A stretch of DNA of 11,842 nucleotides from JBCBSZ01 sp039197885 (lineage in GTDB: Bacteria; Actinomycetota; Acidimicrobiia; Acidimicrobiales; Poriferisodalaceae). This document shows positions 6,032 to 11,842 of the stretch, piece by piece. The stretch spans positions 1 through 11,842 of the forward strand of contig JBCCTY010000106.1 of assembly GCA_039197885.1 (NCBI GenBank). The letters run 5' to 3'. The position numbers and the translations under genes were made by a program. Position 1 is the stretch's first letter. The number at the start of each line of letters is the position of its first letter. Below the pieces are notes generated by a model. The model did no database searches. It saw nothing but the letters and a program-made list of their open reading frames with translations, and was not told where the DNA came from.

Positions 6032-6046
6032 AGCAGGAGGCTCGAG

Positions 6047-8389
6047 ATGCGCAGGGCACTGATCACGGCGACGGCGACGGTGCTGCTCGCGACGGCCTGC
6101 ACCTCGGGGAGCTCGTCCGACGCGGAGCCACCCGGAACCTCGGGGGCCACGACGACGACGTCGGAGATCGTCGAGCTCGCCGCCGGCGACCTGCGGTTCA
6201 TCTCCTCGCTGCGCACCTTCGACGAGTGCGAGGCGCTCCTCGACCACATCCACACCGAGGCCGCCGAACGGGTCGGGCCGTGGGGCCTGCAGACCGACGG
6301 CTGGTTCGGGCCGGTCTTCTTCGAGGAGGGCGACGTCATCGCCACCGAGGAGACCGAGGCGCCTGCAGAGGGCGGTGCGGTCGCCGACGGGGCGAACGAC
6401 TTCGATCGGACCACGGCGGCCGCCGGCGATTCCGAGTCGGGCGGCAGGCCGGTCGCTGGTGAGGACTTCTCGGGCACCAACGTGCAGGAGCTCGGCGTCG
6501 ACGAGGCCGACCTGGTCAAGACCGACGGCGAGCGGATCCTGGTGCTCGCCGGGAACCAGCTGATCGTCGTCGATCCGACCACCGGCACCGAGACCGACCG
6601 CCTGACCGTCGCCGAGGGCTGGAACCCCGAGATGTTCCTCGCCGGTGACGAGATCCTGCTCATGGCCCGGGGCGAGATCACCGTCGACCCCGAGACCTCG
6701 ACGTCCGACGCCGAGGCGTCGTTCGCGGAGGACGCCATCGAGCCCTGGTACGGCGGCAGCGCCACCGTGATCCAACGGATCTCGCTGGGCGGAACGCCCG
6801 CAGTGCTCGAGACGCTCCGGGTCGAGGGCGACTACCTCAGCGCTCGCAGCGTCGGCGGCACCGCACAGATCGTCATGCGCCACGATCCGCAGTGGCAGCT
6901 CCCCTTCGTCTTCCCCCAGAGCGAGGCCGGCGAGGACCGGGCGGCCGAGGCCAACCGCGAGATCGTCCGCGAGACCGACCTCGACGACTGGCTGCCGAAC
7001 TACACGGTCGAGGTCGACGGCCGGGTCGTCGACGAGGGTCGGCTGACCGGGTGCGGGCAGGTGCACGCCCCGACGGAGTTCTCGGGCTTCGGCACCTCGA
7101 CCGTCCTCACCGTGCCGATCGCCGGTGACCTCGATCCGGGCACCGCGAGCACGGTGCTCGCCCCCGGAGAGATCGTCTACGCCTCGACGTCCTCGGTCGT
7201 CGTGGCCACGACGAACTGGCTCGACGTCGACGAGGTCGATGACGAGGCCGCCTGGGAGGAGGCCTGGGCGAACCGGCGGACCAACGTCCACCGCTTCGAC
7301 ACGTCGGGCGCGGCGCCCACCTACGCCTCGTCGGGCTCGGTCGAGGGGGTCATCCGCGACCAGTTCTCGTTGTCGGAGTTCGACGGCCACCTCCGGGTGG
7401 TGACCACCACCGGTGAGCCGTGGAACGAGACGAGCTCGAGCCAGGTCAGGGTCCTGCGGGAGACCGAGGCCGAGCTGGTCGAGGTCGGCAGCGTCGGCGA
7501 CATCGGCAACGGCGAGGACGTCCAGTCGGTCCGCTTCGTGGGCGACATCGCCTACGTCGTCACCTTCCGTCAGATCGACCCCTTCTACACGATCGACCTG
7601 TCGGTGCCGGAGGAGCCCCGGATCCTGGGCGAGCTGAAGATCCCCGGGTTCTCGAGCTATCTGCACCCGATCGGGGAGGGTCGCGTGCTGGGCGTGGGCT
7701 CCGACGCCGACGAGGAGACCGGCATCGTCACCGGCGCCAAGGTGTCGCTCTTCGACGTCACCGACCTCGGTGACCCGCAGGAGGTCGCCGTCTGGAGCGC
7801 CCCCGACGGGTGGAACGACGTCGGCTGGGAGCACCGGAGCTTCCTGTGGTGGGAGCCGGAGCAGATCGCGGTGATCCCCGTGCAACTGTGGGCCGAGAAC
7901 TGGTCGGGTGCCGTCGTGCTCCAGGTGCAGGGCTCCGAGCTGGTCGAGGTCGGCAGGATCGACCACGTCGACGAGGACGGCGCGCCGCCGGGCACCACCG
8001 AGTGCGACGTGCTCGAGCCGTCCGACCTCGGCCTCGACGATCGCGACCCCGCCGAGTTCACCTCCGAGCTGGAGTTCCTCCTCACCGACGGCTACGGCCT
8101 CACCCTCCTCTGCGGCGCTGACGACGCGCCGGCGGCGGTCGACCACGAGTGCTACGTCGAGCCGTACTTCGCCGAGGAGGCCGCCCGCCTCGGCTTCGAC
8201 GTCCCCGAGGGTGAGCAGCTCGTCACCTGCTGGCCGAGCCAACAGCTGCCGACCATCGTCCGCAGCCTCGTCGTCGGCGATGACCTCTGGACCCTCAGCG
8301 GCCCGTGGGGCGACCTGTCCCAGGGCGGCCGCCTCCAGAGCAACGCCATCAACGGTCTCGAGCGAGGCGCCGTCGTCGACCTCTCGTAG
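6047..8389 (+). CDS. Secreted beta-propeller lipoprotein (PF09826-type)
   Basis: 780 residues. The N-terminus MRRALITATATVLLATAC is a lipoprotein signal peptide with the acylated cysteine at C18 (ATAC lipobox; alanine at -3 is less common but allowed). A low-complexity Ser/Thr/Gly linker follows. Residues 144-161 read TNVQELGVDEADLVKTDG, the hallmark of the beta-propeller domain family found in archaea and actinobacteria. DLDDWLPNY around 310 and repeated blade-like strands (VVDPTTG, LFDVTDLGDPQEV, IDLSVPEEPRILG) continue to the end. It is very acidic and has several cysteines outside the signal, consistent with disulfides in an exported protein. ATG 6047 has AGGAGG 6 bases upstream; an in-frame ATG 25 codons earlier would bury the signal peptide, so it was rejected. 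Function unknown; surface binding or a sensor role is possible. Its tie to the MFS gene (87-bp gap) is uncertain. Confidence 0.92.
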   Translation: MRRALITATATVLLATACTSGSSSDAEPPGTSGATTTTSEIVELAAGDLRFISSLRTFDECEALLDHIHTEAAERVGPWGLQTDGWFGPVFFEEGDVIATEETEAPAEGGAVADGANDFDRTTAAAGDSESGGRPVAGEDFSGTNVQELGVDEADLVKTDGERILVLAGNQLIVVDPTTGTETDRLTVAEGWNPEMFLAGDEILLMARGEITVDPETSTSDAEASFAEDAIEPWYGGSATVIQRISLGGTPAVLETLRVEGDYLSARSVGGTAQIVMRHDPQWQLPFVFPQSEAGEDRAAEANREIVRETDLDDWLPNYTVEVDGRVVDEGRLTGCGQVHAPTEFSGFGTSTVLTVPIAGDLDPGTASTVLAPGEIVYASTSSVVVATTNWLDVDEVDDEAAWEEAWANRRTNVHRFDTSGAAPTYASSGSVEGVIRDQFSLSEFDGHLRVVTTTGEPWNETSSSQVRVLRETEAELVEVGSVGDIGNGEDVQSVRFVGDIAYVVTFRQIDPFYTIDLSVPEEPRILGELKIPGFSSYLHPIGEGRVLGVGSDADEETGIVTGAKVSLFDVTDLGDPQEVAVWSAPDGWNDVGWEHRSFLWWEPEQIAVIPVQLWAENWSGAVVLQVQGSELVEVGRIDHVDEDGAPPGTTECDVLEPSDLGLDDRDPAEFTSELEFLLTDGYGLTLLCGADDAPAAVDHECYVEPYFAEEAARLGFDVPEGEQLVTCWPSQQLPTIVRSLVVGDDLWTLSGPWGDLSQGGRLQSNAINGLERGAVVDLS

Positions 8390-8396
8390 GTCACCT

Positions 8397-8429
8397 GCCC
8401 GTCGGAGCCCGCCCGAGGTGGTGACGGGC
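8397..8429. terminator. Inverted repeat between convergent genes, possible bidirectional terminator
   Basis: GCCCGTC (8397-8403) pairs with GACGGGC (8423-8429) across a 19-base interval, in the 63-bp gap between the lipoprotein stop and the synthetase stop. Both operons must end here, which supports a terminator role. There is no T-run on either strand, so it is weak as an intrinsic terminator. Confidence 0.35.
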
Positions 8430-8448
8430 GCCGGATCGTCGGAGCCCG
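8401..8448 (+). repeat. 11-bp direct repeat in the convergent gap
   Basis: GTCGGAGCCCG occurs at 8401-8411 and again at 8438-8448. The copies flank the right arm of the inverted repeat. It may be a by-product of duplication in a short spacer; no function is evident. Confidence 0.5.
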
Positions 8449-8452
8449 ACCC

Positions 8453-10015
8453 TCAGTCGATCCGGCGCTCGTTGCCGGCCCAGTAGGGCTCGCGCAGCTC
8501 GCGTTTGAGGACCTTCATCGCTCCCGAGAGCGGCAGCGGTTCGGCTCGGATCTCGACCGACTTGGGGACCTTGAACCCGGCGATGGCCTCCCTGGCGTGG
8601 GCCACGATCTCGGCCTCGGTCACCGCCGCCCCCTCACGGGGCACGACGATGGCGTGGACCTGCTCACCCCAGCGATCGCTGGGGATCCCGATCACGGCGA
8701 CCTGCAGCACGCCGGCATGGGTCGAGATCGCGTTCTCGACCTCGGTGGAGTACACGTTCTCGCCTCCGGTGACGATCATGTCCTTGGTGCGATCGACGAG
8801 ATAGAGGTAGCCCTCGTCGTCGAGGCGGCCGGCGTCGCCCGAGCGGTACCAGCCGTCGACCATCACCGCCGCGGTCTCCTGGGGCCGATCGAGGTAGCCG
8901 ACCATGAAGCTGCCCGCCTTCGCGCAGACCTCGCCGACCTCCCCCACCGGCAGGCGGGTCCCCGCATCGTCCTGGATCGAGAGCTCGACGCCGGGCAGGG
9001 CGCGGCCCGCCGATCGCAGTCGCTCACCACCGCGACGGTGGTCCTCCGCGGTGAGGCAGGTCAGCACGGCCGAGGCCTCGGTCATGCCGTAGGTCTGGCT
9101 GAGCGACACGTCGGGCAGCACCTGCATGATCTGCTCGAGCAGCGCGTGCGGCATCGGTGAGGCGCCGTAGCCGATGAGGCGCACGGTCGCGAGCTTCGCC
9201 GGGTCGAAGTCGGGGTGGTTCAGCGCCATCGCGATCATCGTCGGCACGAGTCCGAGGTGGGTGACCTCGTGTCGAGCGCAGTCCTCGATCAGCCGCGCCG
9301 GGTCGAAGGTGCCGTGGATCACGGTCGTGCCGCCGCTCGACGGCATCCCCATCGTCCCCATCGCACCTCCGGCGTGGAACATGGGCGTGGCGTTGAGGAA
9401 GGTGCTGGCCTCGGTGAAGAAGCCGAACATGAACCCCATCCGGTAGACGTTCAGCGTCTGGGCGCGCTGGGTGTGGAGCACGCCCTTGGGCAGCCCCGTC
9501 GTGCCACCCGTGTACATCAGGACCGCGAGGTCGTCCTCGTGGACGTCGACGACGGTGGGCTCGCCACTCGTCACGACGTCGTCGTAGCGGAGGTCGTGGG
9601 CGACGTCGCCCTCGCCGAGCAGCACCACCGCCTCGAGCTCGGGCAGGTGCGGCCGGAGCTCGGCGGCCACGGCGGCGAACGACGCGTCGACATAGAGCAC
9701 CCGCGAGCCCGAGTCGCGGAGGATGAACTCGAGCTCCTTCGGCGCGAGTCGGGTGTTCAGCGGGTTGACCACCCCACCCCCGAGGAAGGCGGCGTGCCAG
9801 AGGTTGACGTAGTGGCGGCTGTTGCCGGCGAGCACGGCGAAGCGGTCCTCCTTCGCCAGACCGAGCCGGGTGCGGTGCGCATCGGCGAGGCGGAGCGACC
9901 GGTCGACGTGGTCGGCGAGGTGCTCCTCGGTCCCGTCGTCGTCGATGAACGCCGGTCGCGAGCTCTCTCGGCCTGCCGCTGCCAACAGCAGGCGCGGGTA
10001 CAGCAACTCCTCCAT
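8453..10015 (-). CDS. Acyl-CoA synthetase (AMP-forming, long-chain/aryl-acid CoA ligase type)
   Basis: 520 residues, full length for the ANL superfamily. Motifs in order: ATP-phosphate loop YTGGTTGLPKGV (168-179), A5 YGMTE (309-313), A7 YRSGD (390-394), hinge and A8 region DRTKDMIVTGGENVYSTEVE (about 408-427), and the C-terminal catalytic lysine K501 in SGAMKVLKREL. There the usual GK is MK but the lysine is kept. It activates a carboxylic acid to the acyl-adenylate and then the CoA thioester in the cytoplasm. ATG 10015 has AGGAGGGGG upstream; an in-frame GTG at 10063 would add 16 residues in the intergenic region and lacks support. It is 52 bases downstream of the SDR gene and probably also has its own promoter (10043-10071). 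Substrate chain type cannot be read from the sequence. Confidence 0.95.
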   Translation of the reverse strand: MEELLYPRLLLAAAGRESSRPAFIDDDGTEEHLADHVDRSLRLADAHRTRLGLAKEDRFAVLAGNSRHYVNLWHAAFLGGGVVNPLNTRLAPKELEFILRDSGSRVLYVDASFAAVAAELRPHLPELEAVVLLGEGDVAHDLRYDDVVTSGEPTVVDVHEDDLAVLMYTGGTTGLPKGVLHTQRAQTLNVYRMGFMFGFFTEASTFLNATPMFHAGGAMGTMGMPSSGGTTVIHGTFDPARLIEDCARHEVTHLGLVPTMIAMALNHPDFDPAKLATVRLIGYGASPMPHALLEQIMQVLPDVSLSQTYGMTEASAVLTCLTAEDHRRGGERLRSAGRALPGVELSIQDDAGTRLPVGEVGEVCAKAGSFMVGYLDRPQETAAVMVDGWYRSGDAGRLDDEGYLYLVDRTKDMIVTGGENVYSTEVENAISTHAGVLQVAVIGIPSDRWGEQVHAIVVPREGAAVTEAEIVAHAREAIAGFKVPKSVEIRAEPLPLSGAMKVLKRELREPYWAGNERRID

Positions 10016-10042
10016 CACTCCCCCTCCTGGATCCCTGGTGCG

Positions 10043-10071
10043 ATCGTAGGAGGTCGAGCGCAAGGGGTCAG
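10043..10071 (-). promoter_or_regulatory. Internal promoter before the acyl-CoA synthetase
   Basis: On the minus strand CTGACC (10071-10066) and TACGAT (10048-10043) are spaced by exactly 17 bases. Each matches four of six positions of the housekeeping consensus. The start would be near 10035, with a 20-base leader holding the AGGAGG. The -35 overlaps the SDR stop codon. Confidence 0.4.
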
Positions 10072-10886
10072 AAGAGGCTCTTCTGCGGCCGGATGACCAG
10101 CTCCTCGATGTTGAGCTCGATCGGCTGCGTCACGACGTACTCCACGGCGCGGGCGATGTGGTCGACGTCGCCGACCGTCGCCGACATGGCGGCCTGCATC
10201 CCGTCGATCTGCTCCTGCGGGAGACGTCCCTCGTCGTCGAACTCGAGGTCGGTGATGCCGCCCATCGCCGCGAGTCCCTCGACCATCGCTCGGTCGACGT
10301 TGCGGGTGAAGTTGGTCGCGAACACGCCGGGCATGATCGAGGTGACGCGGATGGGATCGTCCTCGAGCTCGGCTCGGAGCGTGCCGTTGATGCAGTTCAC
10401 CGCGTGCTTCGTGGCGCCGTACACGCCCGACTCGCGCCGGTGAGCGGCGTTCGAGGAGATGTTGACGATGTTGCCCTCGCTGCCGGTCTCTCGCATGGTG
10501 CGGACGGCGGCCTGACAGCCCACGACCAGCGCGAGCACGTTGACGTCGAGCATCGCCTTCCACATGGCCGGGTCACCGTCGAGGATGCTGCCCATGTCGC
10601 CGAACCCGGCGTTGTTGACCAGCACGTCGAGGCGCCCGGTCTGCTCGGCGGCGCCGGCGATCCACGACTGCAGGGCGGCCGAATCGGTGATGTCGAACGC
10701 GGCGACGTCGGCGGCGCCACCCGCCTCGGCGATCACCGCCGCCGACGCTTCCATCGGCTCGCCGGTGCGGCCCATCAGGAAGACGTGGGCACCGAGCGCA
10801 CCGAGGTGCTCGGCGACGGCGCGGCCGATGCCGCTGGACGCGCCCGTGACGCACACGGTGCGACCCTGGACGGAACGGTCGGTCAT
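10068..10886 (-). CDS. Short-chain dehydrogenase/reductase (SDR)
   Basis: 272 residues, classical SDR. It has the cofactor loop TGASSGIG (14-21), D65 in AAFDITD for the adenine pocket, NNAG (91-94), N116 in the helix-4 region, a catalytic serine in NISSNAA (144/145), Y156-x3-K160 (VYGATKHA) and the PG at 186-187. Arginine 40 after the second strand (LMGRTGEP) suggests NADP(H) preference. It interconverts an alcohol and a carbonyl; the substrate is not predictable. ATG 10886 has AGGAG 5 bases upstream. The upstream gene's stop is 13 bases away, so the two are co-transcribed. The C-terminal IEELVIRPQKS resembles the clade annotated as acting on short hydroxy acids or serine-like substrates, which is only a loose hint. 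Confidence 0.95.
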   Translation of the reverse strand: MTDRSVQGRTVCVTGASSGIGRAVAEHLGALGAHVFLMGRTGEPMEASAAVIAEAGGAADVAAFDITDSAALQSWIAGAAEQTGRLDVLVNNAGFGDMGSILDGDPAMWKAMLDVNVLALVVGCQAAVRTMRETGSEGNIVNISSNAAHRRESGVYGATKHAVNCINGTLRAELEDDPIRVTSIMPGVFATNFTRNVDRAMVEGLAAMGGITDLEFDDEGRLPQEQIDGMQAAMSATVGDVDHIARAVEYVVTQPIELNIEELVIRPQKSLF

Positions 10887-10899
10887 GGTGGCTCCTGGG

Positions 10900-11544
10900 T
10901 CAGAGGACGGGGAAGACGGGCTCGGCGACGCGCTCCGAGCGGCCCAGCGCGCGGACGACCTCCCAGTCGCCCCGCACGTGGCGCGCGACGCCGACCAGGA
11001 CCTCGATCACCACGGCAGTGGCGTCGGGATCGGTCGACGGACGATCCTCACCGAGGCTGGCAGCGAGGTCGTCGAGGTGGGTGAGCACCTCGACGAGGCG
11101 CGTCCTGCAGAAGTGGTCGAGGCTGATCGGCCTCCCGCCGAGCGCCTCGATCATCCGGTCGACGGGCTCGGCGTCGAGCCGGTCGCGCAGCCGGTCGACG
11201 AGCGCGACGAAGTCGGCGGCCACGACCTCGACGCCGACCGCGGCCTCCTCCGCCGACACCGCACGGATGCTCTCGTGGATCGGTGCCTCGATCGCGGCGT
11301 GGAAGTAGGTGGCGGCGGTGAGTGGCTCGCCGTCGAGCTGGGCATCGGGCTCGGTCCGGTCGAGGTAGGCGATGGTGGCGCCCGCCGCCCGGAGCGTATG
11401 CGCGGCCAGGGCCCCGACGGTCATCCCGTCGAGCGCGGACGCGTCATCCCATCGCTCGGCGACGGAGGGCCGGGCGACGAACGACGCGGCAGCTGCCACG
11501 GCATCGACCGTGAGCGCCCTGATCCGCGTCGATGAGTCCCCCAC
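10900..11544 (-). CDS. Maleylpyruvate isomerase-family (DinB-like, mycothiol-dependent type) protein
   Basis: 214 residues. GMTVGALAAHTLRA with H49 and RTRLVEVLTHLDDLAASLG with E152 and H156 reproduce the His/Glu/His metal site of the mycothiol-dependent maleylpyruvate isomerase N-terminal domain (PF11716, DinB fold). The best-studied member isomerises maleylpyruvate in gentisate degradation using mycothiol as cofactor. Most relatives are uncharacterised and may be thiol transferases. The short length means the C-terminal domain of the full isomerase is absent or degenerate. I prefer the GTG at 11544, because the -10 TAGAGT ends 7 bases before it (leaderless); GTG 11553 overlaps that -10. First gene of the minus-strand operon with the SDR and the synthetase. 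Confidence 0.82.
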   Translation of the reverse strand: MGDSSTRIRALTVDAVAAAASFVARPSVAERWDDASALDGMTVGALAAHTLRAAGATIAYLDRTEPDAQLDGEPLTAATYFHAAIEAPIHESIRAVSAEEAAVGVEVVAADFVALVDRLRDRLDAEPVDRMIEALGGRPISLDHFCRTRLVEVLTHLDDLAASLGEDRPSTDPDATAVVIEVLVGVARHVRGDWEVVRALGRSERVAEPVFPVL

Positions 11545-11551
11545 GCTCGGC

Positions 11552-11557
11552 ACTCTA
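11552..11557 (-). promoter_or_regulatory. -10 element TAGAGT, leaderless start of the isomerase-family gene
   Basis: TAGAGT on the minus strand is followed by 7 bases and then GTG 11544, so the transcript is predicted to begin at the start codon. No ribosome-binding site or -35 is present. It overlaps the plus-strand -10 at 11556-11561. Confidence 0.5.
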
Positions 11558-11561
11558 GGGT
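11556..11561 (+). promoter_or_regulatory. -10 element TAGGGT for the rightward unit
   Basis: TAGGGT would start transcription near 11568, giving a leader of about 19 bases with the GAGGGGG ribosome-binding site before ATG 11587. It shares two bases with the leftward -10. Confidence 0.4.
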
Positions 11562-11586
11562 GACGTCGGGGAGGTGAGGGGGCTCG

Positions 11587-11682
11587 ATGGACCTGGCGGA
11601 CGTGATGACGCGGCGGGGGACCTCGCGCGTCGTGGGCCGACGCCGCGATCGCGTCGGCGACGAGATCCTCCGGGCGACCTGA
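11587..11682 (+). pseudogene. 31-codon ORF resembling a nitroreductase N-terminus (remnant or leader peptide)
   Basis: ATG 11587 has GAGGGGG 5 bases upstream, a better start signal than most genes here. The product MDLADVMTRRGTSRVVGRR followed by RDRVGDEILRAT resembles the first 30 residues of nitroreductase-family flavoproteins (typically MDLxEVMRTxRxxRxFxPDPVPDEVL). It stops at TGA 11680-11682, where a real nitroreductase would continue for about 170 residues. The luciferase-like gene begins 5 bases later, so the rest cannot be present here in another frame. It may be the stub left by a deletion, retained because it carries the promoter and ribosome-binding site and couples translation into the next gene. 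A true small protein is also possible. The similarity is from memory and short. Confidence 0.5.
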
Positions 11683-11687
11683 GCGCC

Positions 11688-11842
11688 GTGCCCGCCCACG
11701 ACGGCCCGCCGGCGATCGGCATCACCCTCTTCCCGACCGACCGGTCGATGCCACCGGCCGAGCTGGCCCGGGAGATCGAGGACCGCGGCTTCGAGTCGTT
11801 CTGGGTGCCCGAGCACAGCCACATCCCGGCGAGCCGCGAGAC
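11688..11842 (+). CDS. Luciferase-like, probably F420-dependent oxidoreductase (N-terminal part, cut by window edge)
   Basis: 51 residues are visible. After GTG 11688 the protein reads IGITLFPTDRSMPPAELARE then IEDRGFESFWVPEHSHIPASR. This is the characteristic beginning of the LLM-class F420-dependent oxidoreductases (TIGR03619-like), in which the first strand and FPTD precede a helix ending in RGFESxWVPEHxHIP. Family members are TIM-barrel enzymes of about 290-300 residues that transfer hydride or oxidise substrates with F420H2 or FMN, in the cytoplasm. No ribosome-binding site precedes the GTG, so translation is likely coupled to the 31-codon ORF ending 5 bases upstream. Substrate unknown. 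The family is well supported by the visible part; the rest is outside the window. Confidence 0.9.
   Translation, partial: MPAHDGPPAIGITLFPTDRSMPPAELAREIEDRGFESFWVPEHSHIPASRE

Noticed and set aside
5972..6046. ATG 25 codons upstream of the lipoprotein start
   Set aside because: It would place a polar, charged stretch before the signal peptide and lacks a ribosome-binding site; ATG 6047 has AGGAGG.
5720..8242. 840-residue minus-strand open frame opposite the MFS and lipoprotein genes
   Set aside because: No recognisable domain, composition of a codon-shadow frame, and both plus-strand genes are clearly real.
10016..10063. Longer GTG start for the acyl-CoA synthetase
   Set aside because: The extra 16 residues are basic and not family-like, while ATG 10015 has an excellent AGGAGG.
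11555..11824. Minus-strand frames opposite the luciferase-like gene
   Set aside because: No recognisable domain, and they oppose a clearly conserved plus-strand N-terminus.
1..11842. Search by eye for tRNA, rRNA, CRISPR arrays, transposases, integrases and attachment sites
   Set aside because: None seen. Repeats present are short and local, and base composition appears uniform, so nothing marks a recent mobile element.

Overview
This is a GC-rich window of ordinary chromosomal coding DNA. It holds 14 coding segments, 12 complete and one truncated at each edge. It has no RNA genes, insertion sequences, phage genes or CRISPR arrays that I can see. The strong G/C bias at third codon positions, frequent GTG starts, leaderless -10 elements of TAnnnT type, a mycothiol-dependent-isomerase-like protein and an F420-type luciferase-like protein all point to an actinobacterium. 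An uncultured Acidimicrobiia-like lineage is my best guess; that rank is inference.

Left block (1-2330, minus strand) reads as one transcription unit: Rieske oxygenase -> VOC (glyoxalase/extradiol-like) protein -> cupin -> hydantoinase/oxoprolinase A (cut by the left edge). The last three overlap by 4 bases (GTGA junctions), so they are translationally coupled. A 156-bp divergent gap (2331-2486) separates it from the plus-strand block (2487-8389): an acyl-CoA-dehydrogenase-like flavoprotein lacking the usual catalytic-base motif, a ferredoxin with a C-x2-H-x2-C-xn-CP cluster motif, a second VOC protein with a C-terminal extension, a 14-segment MFS transporter, and a large beta-propeller lipoprotein. 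Together these look like a catabolic locus for an aromatic or heterocyclic compound: uptake or efflux, Rieske oxygenation with ferredoxin electron supply, metal-dependent ring cleavage or rearrangement by VOC/cupin enzymes, and ATP-dependent hydrolysis of an amide, lactam or imide by the HyuA-type enzyme. The pathway and substrate are inference.

Right block (8453-11544, minus strand): a maleylpyruvate-isomerase-family (DinB-like) protein -> SDR oxidoreductase -> acyl-CoA synthetase, a second small catabolic operon. It is convergent with the lipoprotein gene across a 63-bp gap and divergent from the last unit. That unit (11587-11842, plus strand) is a 31-codon ORF resembling the first residues of a nitroreductase, followed after 5 bases by the start of a luciferase-like F420-type oxidoreductase that runs off the right edge.

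Regulatory structure worth attention: a leaderless start for the flavoprotein; overlapping back-to-back -10 hexamers at 11552-11561 serving both directions; nested inverted repeats plus an ECF-sigma-like promoter in front of the lipoprotein; and a GC hairpin occupying the ribosome-binding region of the MFS gene. No gap between genes exceeds 160 bp.
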